The notes under the pieces were generated by a model. It saw only the letters and a list, made by a program, of their open reading frames with translations. It was not told the DNA's origin and searched no databases. The position numbers and the translations under genes were made by a program. A stretch of 64,000 nt of DNA, taken from the NCBI GenBank assembly GCA_021234155.1, contig JAJEKV010000011.1, positions 8,603,132 to 8,667,131 of the forward strand. The letters run 5' to 3'. Shown in pieces: positions 44,861 to 56,291 of this stretch. The stretch comes from Isoetes taiwanensis. Its lineage: Eukaryota; Streptophyta; Lycopodiopsida; Isoetales; Isoetaceae. Positions within the stretch are counted from its first letter, which is position 1. Every line of letters starts with the position of its first letter.

Positions 44861-45981
44861 GACAGTTCTGCGGGCCCACACGCTGGAGCAGCAAACCGAG
44901 CAACTGGTTGAGCTCCTCAGAATCGGGCGCACATCCGCTTTGGGGAGACCTCCCCATGCCGTAGATCGAGGCCGCGAACCTTTCCGCTGAATGTATGGTT
45001 TGATGTCGAAAGTGTAAGGAACGCAAAAACGCACTCCGCCTCATCGAGATCGTGACATGCGAAGCCTCAGCCACCAGCCATTACCGCGCCTTCCTCAAGG
45101 AAACAAAGGCAAGGTACCTGGCAAGGCACCAAGGAGAAATGTTCGGTCTACTAGACACCCACCCGAGAACTTTCCGGGCGCAGTGGTACTCCAAAGGCCA
45201 GACACAGCCTACGGGCACATCACGGCGGAGCAATGGGAGCGTATTCGCAACAGCCTTCATGATCCCCCCGAACACGGGACGATGTGCCCCCGCGAACATG
45301 GCCCAATCACGGGTGATCACGTAAGAAGATGTCGAAGAGGGTCTGCAAATACCGCTAATGGGAAGGCATCGGGACTTAGACGGCCGGCTTGCAAGCGGAG
45401 TTGCTCAAGTGGGCGTGATGCCCATGGTGCCCGGCCCTGTCGCGACCGTATAACGTATACCGCGAAGAGGGTTTTTCCGGTCATGGACCACGCGGGGTTG
45501 TTTCGCGATCTACAAGGCGGGGGATCCATTAATCGGCCCGGTACCCACCCGAACCATCATGGTCATTTCGTTTGCCAAGCCGCTGGCGGGCATTCTCGAA
45601 CGCCAGGTAACCGGTGAAGTAGGCAGCGGAAATCGGGGGCACTTACCCGTGCAAAGCTTCGACGACTCGACATTCGACCATTAATCACATCTTCACACCT
45701 CGTGGCCACGGGTCGAGGACAGCCAGAACCGTCGGGAGGACCTCGCATCGCTGTTTTGTGGACTTTGCAAAAGCTTTTACGACCACGGCACCGGGGAAAA
45801 GTTGTGGGCTTGAGATTGCACCACCGGGCTCCCCTCGTGGATCCGCAGAACGCAGCGGTACGACCGCACGAGAGCCGCACATGCCGCATGCAACCGAAGG
45901 ACGGCCATTTGCCGCCAAAGATTGGAGTTAGGCAAGGTTGTCCTCTCACCCACACTCTTTGGACTTTACATTGACCGCTTG
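44861..45981 (+). mobile_element. LINE family A, 5' half of the split copy
   Basis: The frames read EQQTEQLVELLRIGR, KARYLARHQGEMFGLLDTHP, ITAEQWERIRNSLHDPPEHG and, near 45,930, GCPLTHTLF/LSPTLFGLYID in overlapping frames. The linker between endonuclease and RT and the first RT blocks are thus present but frameshifted. The sequence stops in the middle of RT at 45,981 and resumes at 57,786 (KLEAWLAANGGDGIQL). The endonuclease domain is missing, so this copy was 5' truncated. Confidence 0.8.
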
Positions 45982-48406
45982 TGTGACGACGCCCTCACTG
46001 TGATAACGATGCCCGCACTGCAGACCGTATACAAACAGGAGTTCATCCCCCGCACCAGCTCCACGCTGATACAGGGCCCTCCACATATCAATGTGACCGT
46101 CTAGAGTCCACAGTGGGAAGAGTGAAGGGGTCATTTTACCCCGTCTCCCCTCAGGGCCTACCTAGCTGCGGAAGCGTAAACATACACGTCAGTAACATAA
46201 CATCATATATCCACCTCGAAGGGTGGCACATCAACATCTGCATAGACAAAGATCAGCACAATACAAGGAAGTTCCTACCCAAGGCTCAGACTCCAGGGGG
46301 ATGACTGACAAGCTTGGGTCTCCAGAGTTCAGTGCAGACAAAATCATGACAATGGATTGGGCTGGCATAAGAACATGGCTTAGGGTTGTCCACTCCATCC
46401 GCCCCTCCTGTGCACATGATATGGTTTAAGGGTTCTTAGTGATTTTGTCCACTTAGTTCAACAATTGAATAGACAGAAACAGAAGAGATAATACTTTGAG
46501 TCTTATAAGATCTTTGATCAATAACAAAGGTTCTTGGTTTCCACAACCAAGCTACGGAGCATCCAGTTTCCACCCAACCGGATCCAGGGATTAAGGCAAA
46601 TTCCAGGGGAGCAACAAACGGATTAACCACGGTTTCTCTCTTTGGACTGAAATCTTTAGAAACACAACATTCACAACTCTAATAAGCTTCAAGGAGTAAC
46701 CACAACTTATGAATCCGGGTTGAATCCCACATTCAAGCAATTAATGGCGACCCACAGTCGGATTAGAAGTCGGATTGCAAACTAGGAGGGCCGGATGGCA
46801 ACTAAGAGGACCGGATTGCAGCAGCAGTATTCTCTCGAACTTCCCTGCAGGTCGAATTTAAGAAGTCACAGGCAGAATCTGGGTTACTGGTGCCGAATCC
46901 AGGAGCAGGGACGATTACTGGTGCCGGATTCCTTAGCGGAAGTCTGTTCACTTCCGAAATTGAGGTCCTGAATCTGGCTCCTATCTGTAAGCTGACCGAT
47001 AGACGTCTGGAGTTCTGCTTTCAACCTGTAACTGGCCGTAATCTTCTTCACTACCCCAAATCGGCCCCTTTTTGCCCACTTGAAGATTGTTGCATGCACT
47101 ATTTTGAGTCTCTCCCCGATCCACCCTTTTTTCCTTAGAGTTAGCTGCACGCCCAAATATCTCGATGCATTCCCTTTCTTTTAACTCAAAATATCTTTCA
47201 TTCTTTAAAGGTGGTTTGAAGTAACGCACCCTTGCCTAGTCTTTTAGACCATTGGAAATCTTATGCCCCATTGCCTTAATTCCCTGGACCACTCCCCCTA
47301 GCATGCTCCGTATCAGCACACTTTGCAGAGTAGGTTGACAAGTGTTGGGACCTGGCTGTAGCCCGCCGGGTGCATAGCCAAAGGGGCTATTCCTGGGTTA
47401 CATCTCCCCAGTCCCGATGTGGCAGGTAGGGATCGCTCCCTCCAGAGATCTACATGCTGACCCAAGGTGACTAGAGGGCCACTGCCCTTATTCGTTTTAA
47501 CCCACTGGAAGGTGAACACCACCCCACGGGTGTCGAGCCCATGCCTTACCCACACTCAGTGGCAAGCCATTAGACCTAGTCACTCTGATCCCCGGTAGGC
47601 CTTACACACCCGAGGGATGGGTCAAGGGTCGAACACCTAACCTCATTCTAAGCCAGGCTGCCCCTTCACCCACAACCGTGGGCTCCTCGTGCACAAAGGT
47701 AAATCTAGTAATGCACTAAGAGGGACTAGCTAGGAGCATCATCTACTAAGCTTTAAGTCTCTACCCCTTCCCAATACAATGAGTCCACGTAATACATCCG
47801 GCCCATCATATCAACATAAGTAATAAGAACTAATCTAATTCATAGAGTTAGGTTCTTTAGTTAGAGTCAATCTCGAGGATGCGCTTGGCTACTAAGGGTG
47901 ATTTAATAGGCTAAAACCTACTTTGGTTCAAGGCTGGAATAAGGTTTAGGCTATTCAATCAACCAAATACCTGGTCCTGGTTCACTCCTCTCGATCCGAA
48001 GGTGTCCATGTCCCCGCTCGCCGGGGATGCGGTCGGAAGGATGATCCGGACAAGCTGGGCGACTGGCAGATCGTGGGAGTTGGAATTGACTCCTCAGGCG
48101 CGTGAATCGGAGCTCGGAAGGTCTGTGGGCAAAAAAGGGAAAGTTAGAGTTTGGTGCCTTATGTAGGCTATCAGTTAGGTTTAGGGTTTCCATGACCCTT
48201 GGTCTACCTTTAATGGGTTAAAGGTCTAAAAGTGCGCACATTGCTAAGTGTGCGCACCATTGCAAGTTGCCCCCTAGGGCGCCCTTGCTTGGGTACACGC
48301 CGGCGCATTATCGCCGATTGGGGACGGCGTGGAATGCTGCGTGGCGGTGCGCAGTAATGACAAGATACGCCCCGGGACCGTGATATCTTGTCTTTGGAAC
48401 GCCACA
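45982..48406 (-). repeat. 3' LTR of the H3-carrying element (contains a solo LTR)
   Basis: It matches the other LTR over its length except for an 898-bp insertion at 46417-47314. Without that insertion and one target copy it would be about 1.52 kb, comparable to 1494 bp for the partner. The first about 50 bases diverge from the right LTR. Confidence 0.85.
46417..47314. mobile_element. Solo LTR of a second retrotransposon family
   Basis: The 898-bp insert starts TGATATGG and ends CCGTATCA (TG...CA with short inverted ends). It is flanked by GCACA at 46412-46416 and 47315-47319. The partner LTR at 56,712 has the uninterrupted site. A single LTR with target duplication is the product of recombination between two LTRs. 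The family is not otherwise present in the window. Confidence 0.9.
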
Positions 48407-48417
48407 TTCTCCCCACC
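48407..48417 (-). other. Polypurine tract
   Basis: The minus strand reads GGTGGGGAGAA directly before TGTGGCG of the 3' LTR. A similar GGTGGGGAGAA word lies again near 48,453. Confidence 0.8.
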
Positions 48418-48529
48418 TTGAAATGATCTTTCCGCCCGCAAAGCATCGTGGTTCTCCCCACCTTGGAATCTTCCTAACCTGCAATCAACTTGATGCATAC
48501 AATATTTTACTGTTATACTTACACAATTA

Positions 48530-51120
48530 TTAGGATTACCGTAAAGTAATATTAAAACATTATTACGTCATTACATTATCAAGTAACTTATCAATTCGTA
48601 ACTTCTATTAAAACAAGGTACTTCTTAGTTTCCGTTATCACAACATTTAGTTTATCACAATTTAACACTTTCATATACAATTATTATTTAAGGTACTCTT
48701 CATTCCTTGCAACACATTCCAACAAAATTGCGGTTGCAAGTCTTCGCGACCTTTAAAATCCCGCATTAATTTTACAATATCTATAATTACATACTTACTA
48801 TTTTAATTACTAGAATTACTCTAAGGTAATGTTTAAGACATTACTGTACTATTTCATTATCCAATTAACTTATCACTTCATAACTTAATCCACGCAAGAA
48901 GGTAATTATTAACCTTACTTAATACAACATTTAAGTTTATCAATTTCATACAAAATTTACACTTGTAAGGTACTCTTCATCCCTTGCAACACATTATAAC
49001 AAAATTTGTGTTGCAAGTCTTCGTAGCTCGACCTCCTTGCCCTCCGGAGCGCTCTATTGGCCCGCAGGTCGACACTACATTAGTACCATTTTAATTATTA
49101 ATAAAATTTTGGTTATATGGTGAGCACCCCACCTATCTACATGAATGCATGGCTAATCTCCCGGCGTAGGAAGAGGATGATTCTTCCATCGCGGGCCGAG
49201 GAGAGGCGGCGCTATCATGCCTATATCGCTCATGCCTACACCCTTAGTTGCCCCAAGTGGAGGATAGGTCCTTCCCGTATATGGGGCGTGAAGGCCAGAT
49301 TCCTCCTATCAAAGCATATATGGGGCTAAAGGTGCCTTTCCTATCAATGCATTCCTCAATGACCTCATTTCTCTCGAGGTCGTCTACTTCCGTGGGACAG
49401 AAGTAGACTTTGCAAGCGGCACCGCGGTCATGCCTACATTGACATTACACCACGTCCAAGAGATCACCACAATGGTTTCATCATCAGTAACAACGCATGC
49501 AACCCATACCTGGCATAGGTTGCATGCGTAGATTAATCTTAACTACACCTGAAACTAATCTAAACACAAATCGACATGCCTGAGCCAATTTTTGCTGGCT
49601 CCTTTAATGCATGTGATTAACATAATTACCCTAAGGTAATATTTATGAATTAACATTATCATAGTATCGGTTACATTACTTTCGATAGTACAATTATATT
49701 TACTCTAAGCTTTGCAATATTTAACGACTTTTAGATCGCGATTATTTAAACAATAACCCTGATTTTAGACCTATTGTTACATAGACAAGGTTTTAATTAA
49801 CATACACAAGAATTAGGTGTGCTTCTTATTCTCTTCCTTGGGTCCTGCATTACCCTTGGAAGTATATCCCTAAGATACACTTAAGTATATCTGAATTCTA
49901 TTTTCTATTTATATTTCTAAGGACCCGAGGTCATATAGCTATCCTTGGAAGGAATTGCATCCTTGCGAAGGATTAATTAACATGCTACCTCACATTACCA
50001 TTGTTATTTAACTTATTTCCCTATGATACATATACGTACAACAATTTCTATCCAGTTATTAAGATCTATATTTAACTTATCTATAAGATACATTAAAGCT
50101 TATAATACATGCGCACACCTTACCTAAGGCTAGCGCATCCACCCATTGAGCCGGCGTCGAGTAATTTGGAGATGACTTGGTCGTTGCATTGCTCCCATAG
50201 TTTTGCTCCACTTCATTGGTGTAGTTAGCTACTACGGCCGTCTCGCACGTTGAAGGCCTCCTGAGCACTAAGGTATCTATCTATTTTACGCTCTATTCGC
50301 TTCGGCCATTGCCGGAGTGAACTCTATTCGGTCAATTCGATGGCCCTTCAATCCCTAAGATGCAAGTACGTTCAATCATAAGATTGAGCCCGCCCACTTT
50401 CTTCGCAAAGAAAATGGTCTTGCACCCCTTCAATGACGTTGTACACAACGTCATATCTATTCTCTCCCCTTAAGAGGTTATATGCTTCTTACTTAGCACA
50501 TTAATTTACTAGCCTTAGCTAACATATATAATCGTTTAAGATGGATGCACATATTATGTTATCATTTATTTTAATATAGTTATGGGTTACCTACTTAGAT
50601 AGAACGATTCCAAACCACAAGGTTTTGTCATCATGACAATTCCTTTTGACTCAAAAGACTATTTGATTACTATAATTCTTATTTTAGATGTACCTTACAT
50701 GTATTATTCTTTTATATTCTAGAGATTCCCCCTTTCTTAGTTATTTAAATTCTTGGAATATTCCTACCAATCGAATTGATGTCATCGTAACAAGTTGGCC
50801 GGACTTGTTAGATTACTTCTTTTCTTTTGGTTGGATTATTCTTTTGGAGGTACTAGATTTATACATGGTCAACAATTATCCTAGTAATGATTCCTTCTTA
50901 GCGAGGTGATCAATCTCACCAAGTGGTTTCAATATGTTGGATGTCTGTTAACAATCGTGTATAATTTTAGTTACTCCTATGCGTTTCCTTCCCAATACTT
51001 GACGCTTAGCTCAATATTGGGGCAATCCTTTCGGCGAGAATATCTGGAAATGCCTTCTAATCCCAATATGGATATTACCGTCCATACATTTAACCTACTA
51101 GGCCGCATGGCCTTAGATCC
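48530..51120. repeat. AT-rich interior with ~290-bp degenerate tandem repeats
   Basis: Two units, about 48,530-48,760 and 48,820-49,030, share the order TTACTATTTCATTATC, ACTTATCA, AAGGTACTCTTCAT-CCTTGC, AACACATT and GTTGCAAGTCTTCG. A third, more diverged unit lies at about 49,615-49,880. TACCCTAAGGTAAT-type palindromes recur. No coding frame is supported; the plus-strand ORFs at 50,688-51,124 have no known motif. Confidence 0.6.
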
Positions 51121-51129
51121 TTGAGCTTG

Positions 51130-53960
51130 CTAGAAGCTCATCCACTCGTTGCCTGCTTGAAGTAGCAAGGTAACGTTCTTCCGAGTCGCTCGATGCTTCA
51201 GTCTCCTTGACGGTGGCTCCTCTTTGATGTAGAGGTTGACTTTGTTCGTTAGAAGCCTCTCATTGCTGGTGGCTTTGATGAGTAGCTGATCACTTGAAAT
51301 CTTCCATGCCGCTTTTCAAAAGCCTGAAGGTGACGCCGTTGAAAAAGATCTTTCATCTTGAACTCTTTGTCTTGGCAGCTAAAGGACGACTCTGTATCCG
51401 ATATTGTTTCTTCGACTCCATCGACGTCTCATACGTCGAGTCCTCTTGTCGTTATCGTGTTGCCCGAAGAGTGTTGAGGATGTGGATTGCTTCACCCCTG
51501 CAAATTGCCTGGCATCTCTTCTTTTGATCCGTTATGCTATGGGAGGGAAGGAATAACAGGGGAACTATTCATGCAAAACATATAGCTTACATAATTACAA
51601 TTACTACTAGCGCTATTAGGTCCCCCTTGTGCCTCCCTTCGAGTTACACGCCTACTCCTTGGCAATGTCATCGGTGTTCCTCCCGGTGCGATCTATATCC
51701 TCCTATTTGTACGTTGGCTCGTACTCCGGGGTAGTTTGTTGATATACCTGGGCCCTCCGATGTTTGTCGACTATGGCACAACACGCTTTGCATCACATTC
51801 TAACTAAAGGTGTGCTGGTCGTTGATGATTTTGACATTTTGGTCTGCTTCCTGATCCTGTTTTTGGGCGGTACTGTTCCCCCCTTCATGATACTTGAAGC
51901 TATTTGAAGGCATCTCTTGAGGCGGTGCGTGATTCCTTTGGCTATACTCCTCTGGAGTTGTTCTCTTCTGCAGTTGTTCTATGAATCGTCCATCCTTGGG
52001 TTCACCAAGTTGCGTGCAAGTCCGCGTGCAAGTCGTCGGCTCGCCTCGCCTCAACTTCCTTATTTGATCCCCTCGATCACATGGCTTGGACGTTGTCACG
52101 TTCCACAGTGCTATGCCGTCTTCTTGTCTTGAGGTACCTTCCGTGGCTTTGATTGTGCTCGTCAAGTTTTGATCCTCCTGTTGCCTCTAGGGAGCTCGTG
52201 GAAGAAGTCGGTTGCTAGCACTTCTCCAGCTTTCAGTTCCTGACCTTTGTCCCTCTATGCATGTTGGTCTCTCTGGCAAGTAAAGCATCATGGCTCTCCT
52301 CCCTGCTGGCTATGTTGTCGGGGTGATGGATCCCTATATCTGCGCAGCTTGACCCTTGAGTTGAAGAAGTACTTGCCTTAGATATACTATTGTCGTTGAA
52401 TAGCCTGGCTATTATCTTGAACTCTCTTTTGCCGAAGGTGCTTCAGTTGCTATGCTTGTCGTTAAGGTGTCGAATGCTTCTACCTTGGGCGTTTGACTTG
52501 CCACCTGTCGGAGATATGATCGGCTTCTTCTCTTCTAATTACTGGTAGGAGTACCTGACGAAGTCATCACCTAGTTGTTGAAGGCATATCTCCTCGTCGC
52601 GGTGCCTTTCGTAAGTGCATCTCCATCTAATCCACGTGTCATAGCGCATCCCCCTATATTACCACAAGGTGGAATTATTGTCGTCGAGATGTTGCCTTCT
52701 TAGTTGGTTCGTTGATGTTGGGTCGTTCCTCCTTCTATTGTTGAGGCCGCTCGTATAGTTCGTCAAGTGTTGCCGCTGCCACAAGAGGTAGTGTTGCGCC
52801 CTGACGATGTCCTGGTGCAGCGCTGATGATCTTGACATGACCGGTGTTATCTCTTGTTCTGACATTGGGTGGACGAGCGGTCTTCTACTTGAGGGCACTC
52901 CTTGAAGTGTTTGGAGTCGAAGATTTGCTTGGGCTCCGGTCATTTCTCTCTCGTACTTGCTCTTCCATTTTGATCTTGGGCTATAGTTGTGCTTCCTTGC
53001 TTCTTGGTAGTCGAAGTGAAGGAGCTTCCTGATCTAAGTGCTAAATCCGTAAAACCTGACTGTAAACATGTTTCTCCACTATATCTGTGAACGCCCGAGA
53101 TATACAATAGACATATACGCATTTACATTGGAATTTTAATTCATCCACTTTTCCAAAACAACAAGATCTACCTAAACGTTTATACTCCTTTTGGGTTTCC
53201 CCTCCTCCTATCGCGTTTGATTCTTCAGTTTTGCTGCATCTTCTTCGTTCTGGTTGACTCCGGGATTCCTTGAGATGCTGCTACTATTGTTGAGCTTCAT
53301 GTCTGATTCGAGCTCGTCACGCCAGTTACGAAGAGTGTTCGTCGATGTGATCCCTTGAGAAAGATGCTCCTCCTTAATGTGTATATTCGTCATGAGGAAT
53401 GCGGTGACCGCTCAACGTCCCTACATGCGGTGTGTCGTTGCAAAGTTGCCGTTGTGCGGTGCCGTTGATCGCTTGAGTAGGATCACCTGGCTGTTGCAGT
53501 CGGGCATTCTTGAATATCTTCGAAGCTCTGAGATCGTGGTCGGTAGGCAGGCATTGTCATTCCTCCGCAGGTTGAATTTTTGAGTGCGACTCCTGTTGCT
53601 TGGGCTTTGCTTCATTCTGAGGTGGCTCTCCTGTGCCTGGAAGTGTGGTCATCTCCATTGCCCCTACCATGGCTCCTTCTAGTCACCTTTGTGTGATTTG
53701 TACCTGCTGGCTAGGTCGTCTCCCCCGTCCCTTGGGTCCTATCCATTCGAGTCTCTCACTCCTTGGCTGACGTTTCATGACATTCGCTTGAGCTGCTGGG
53801 CTGCAAGGTCGTGGTGATCTTCCCTCTCTTGGGTCTACCTTTTCGGTCTCCTCTCCTTATCTGCCTATACATCGGCTGGGACCTTGATATCTTCAAGGAG
53901 TTGCGCCTCTAGCTCTTCTGTGGCTCTGGCCCCGTCCTTCGAAAGTAACGCTCGTATATT
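51130..53960 (-). pseudogene. Decayed Glu/Arg/Gln-rich frame of the H3-carrying element
   Basis: Several minus-strand open segments (51800-52165, 52659-52943, 52940-53122, 53208-53393, 53421-53615) have a hydrophilic, polar composition. Two of them (53208-53393 and 53421-53615) are in one frame, and the reading continues upstream to about 53,950 (ARATEELEAQLLEDIKVP) with many TGA and TAG stops. It could be the remains of a gag-like protein, but no zinc knuckle or gag box is visible. Confidence 0.35.
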
Positions 53961-54659
53961 CTAGAGTCTAAGGGTCTACTTGAAGGGCTCTCCTACAACA
54001 TTTTGGGCTCTATAAGCAAGCAAGATGGCTCGAGCAGCATTACTGGAGACATATCTATAATCTCCAAGTCTATGGACATTAGGACTTGTGGTATGGCATG
54101 ACATGAGGGTTGTTTTGCAAGACCTCCATGATGTTTGAGGCATACTCTAAGGTCCTAGCAAAGTTGGTTTGGGGGAGTCCAATCTCTACACATGGAGTGA
54201 CTTGGGCAGGTCTAGACTCTAGCTCCTTTCTAGGTACCCTGGCAATAGGGAGTGTCAATGTGGCAGCTATATAAGTCAAACTCTATTAGAAGGACACAGA
54301 ATTAGGTCAAGGTTTATGCCTTTGGCATGAGCAGAGGTGATGTACCAACAGTTGGACTTGGGTTGCTATGCTGAGGTCTAGATGACTATAACAAAGGGGT
54401 GTTCTTGGGCACTTCTATCTAGGAGTAAAGCATCAGCTTCGAGCCGAGAGCAATACCTGCAAGGTACTAATGGGATATGCTTCTATTTACAAACAAACCA
54501 CAGTTTGGAAAAACAAATCAAGGGTTTGAGCAATTTTGGTCATTTTGAACTGGGGGTTGACATTTTTAGCCTGTCTAGGCTGTCTAACGGTCCTATTGCA
54601 ACAAATTTCAGGTGATTTGGAGCTCTGTAGCTCAAGTTATGGAGGCTCAAAGTTTGGAG

Positions 54660-54941
54660 GTCTCACAGGTAGCGCCGCCTCGTTCAAAAGCTGGACTTTA
54701 GTTTCTTGACCAGGCGCGACGTGTGAGACATTGGCTCTAATTGGGTCAAACTTGTCCAATTTGGGTGATCTAAGGGTCAAATCATGCTAGTCTCATCGAT
54801 TAGGCAGAATGGACCCCTTACTTGGTCAATTTGGAGGTGTTTTGGTCTAGTTTGGACATGGTCTAGGTATGCAGGTCTCACAGGTAGCGCCTCGTCCAAA
54901 AACTAAACTTTAGTTTCTTTACCAGGCGCGACGTGTGAGAC
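54660..54941. repeat. Two hairpins downstream of the H3-like sequence
   Basis: Two inverted repeats with arms GTCTCACAGGTAGCGCC and GGCGCGACGTGTGAGAC lie at 54660-54729 and 54875-54941. The loops are near-identical (around AACTTTAGTTTCTT). The same arms, in variant form, recur on the other side of the H3-like sequence. Confidence 0.75.
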
Positions 54942-55082
54942 ATCACACTTTTTGGTCTGAAAATGTGCCATTTTACTAACGAAAGCTACTACTTGCTAAC
55001 TTGCCCTAATTAAATAAGTTTAGACACATAAAGTATTCAAAATTGATTTATATTACAAAATTTTTGATTATTTACAAAATGT

Positions 55083-55333
55083 TTATTTGGGATCTCCCTT
55101 AATTAAACTAGCTAATTGCATGTCCTTCCTCATGAGGGTTACTCGCTTCGCATGAACAGTGCAGGCTGTTGAGTCTTCAAAATGTTGGACCAGCTTCTGC
55201 TCTGCTGCTTCTTGAGCCTTGGCCTCCCGCTCTCGTTCTGCCCTCTCCTCTTCTTGTATCTCCTTCGGCCTCCTTGGCCTTTGGCTGTTTCGCCTTGTCG
55301 AGGAAGTCGAGTGGTCTGTTTGGTGCGCGCCAT
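55083..55333 (-). pseudogene. Histone H3-like sequence inside an LTR retrotransposon
   Basis: The minus-strand ATG (55331-55333; G at -3 and +4) begins [20 protein letters not shown]; the first eight residues after Met differ from the H3 tail ARTKQTAR at one position. K4 is retained and K9 is replaced. In another frame the sequence continues [19 protein letters not shown], then [15 protein letters not shown], then [18 protein letters not shown] and a stop at 55083-55085. EAAE--LV--FED----VHAKRVT-M-KD-QLA matches H3 helix 2 to helix 3. The VTLMRKD form recalls centromeric H3 variants. Helix 1 is replaced by a charged, coiled-coil-like stretch. The two parts are out of frame in this copy. It lies in sense orientation about 1 kb inside the 5' LTR. 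Chance is unlikely because both ends of H3 are present in order. Confidence 0.75.
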
Positions 55334-55833
55334 GTCGATCGGAGGTCGGGCGCCCTAAAATCGCTTCGAAATGCGGAGCAAATTTCTAAACAGGGAATCT
55401 ACAAATGAGGGGGGGGGGTCCTAGGTCTATTTATAGAATGGCCAATTCTGGTCAAATTACAAGCTGCCCTTTTGGATGGGCTAAAACACTTATTATCCTT
55501 TTACATGGCTTAATTTGGACCTTTCTAACCTCATGGTTCTAAGTCTAAGGCTTGGCCATTAATATTATCTAACATTATTAAAGCTTAAATCTAATTAAGA
55601 ATCATGTTTTAAACATAAACGATGCCCGCCCTCAGTGGTTGGCACGGGGGGGTTTTGAGGGGTAACCCTGTGGGTGGGAGGTTTAATTCCTGCTACTGTG
55701 GGAATCCTTTTAAGATGAGGTTCAAATAGATTCGAAAGCTAGACTAATCTAGCTAATTCCTAGCTTAAAATTCGAGTTACCATGTTATTTTTTTTTTGAA
55801 ATTTATGACTTTTAAAGATGTTTTAGGATCAAT

Positions 55834-56095
55834 GTCTCACAGCTAGCGCCCTGCTCAAAAATTAAAGTGCAGTTCTTTGACCAGGCGCGAGCTGGACTTT
55901 TAAAGATGTTTTAGGATCAATGTCTCACAGCTAGTGCCCTGCTCAAAAACTAAAGTGCAGTTCTTTGACCAGGCGCGAGCTGTGAGACCATCTTGGTTCT
56001 TTGACCAGGCGCGAGCTGTGAGACCACCTTGCCTGAGGACAAAGAGGTTACTAAAGTTTTGACCAGGCGCGAGCTGTGAGACCACCTTGCCTGAG
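55834..56095. repeat. Tandem hairpin array upstream of the H3-like sequence
   Basis: An 88-bp unit (55,808-55,895 and 55,896-55,983) carries arms GTCTCACAGCTAGCGCC and GGCGCGAGCTGTGAGAC. Two further right arms with GACCAGGCGCGAGCTGTGAG follow at about 56,000 and 56,062. The arms are variants of those at 54,660-54,941. Confidence 0.75.
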
Positions 56096-56278
56096 GAGGT
56101 TTTGGCTCATTCTTTTTAATCATATTAAGTTCCAATTCACTTATTAAGTTCCAATTCACTTAACTGTTACTAGCTTAGCACAAACTACAAAAATGAGAAA
56201 AAAATTTCCCACTTTTCGAGGTTTGAGGATCCTATCAAGTTAGTACTACTGGGAGCATGGTTAGTGCGCAAGAACATT

Positions 56279-56290
56279 GCTCTGATACCA
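56279..56290 (-). other. Primer binding site (initiator Met tRNA)
   Basis: The minus strand reads TGGTATCAGAGC one base inside the 5' LTR, the standard plant primer site complementary to the 3' end of initiator methionine tRNA. It fixes the orientation of the element. Confidence 0.9.
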
Positions 56291-56291
56291 C

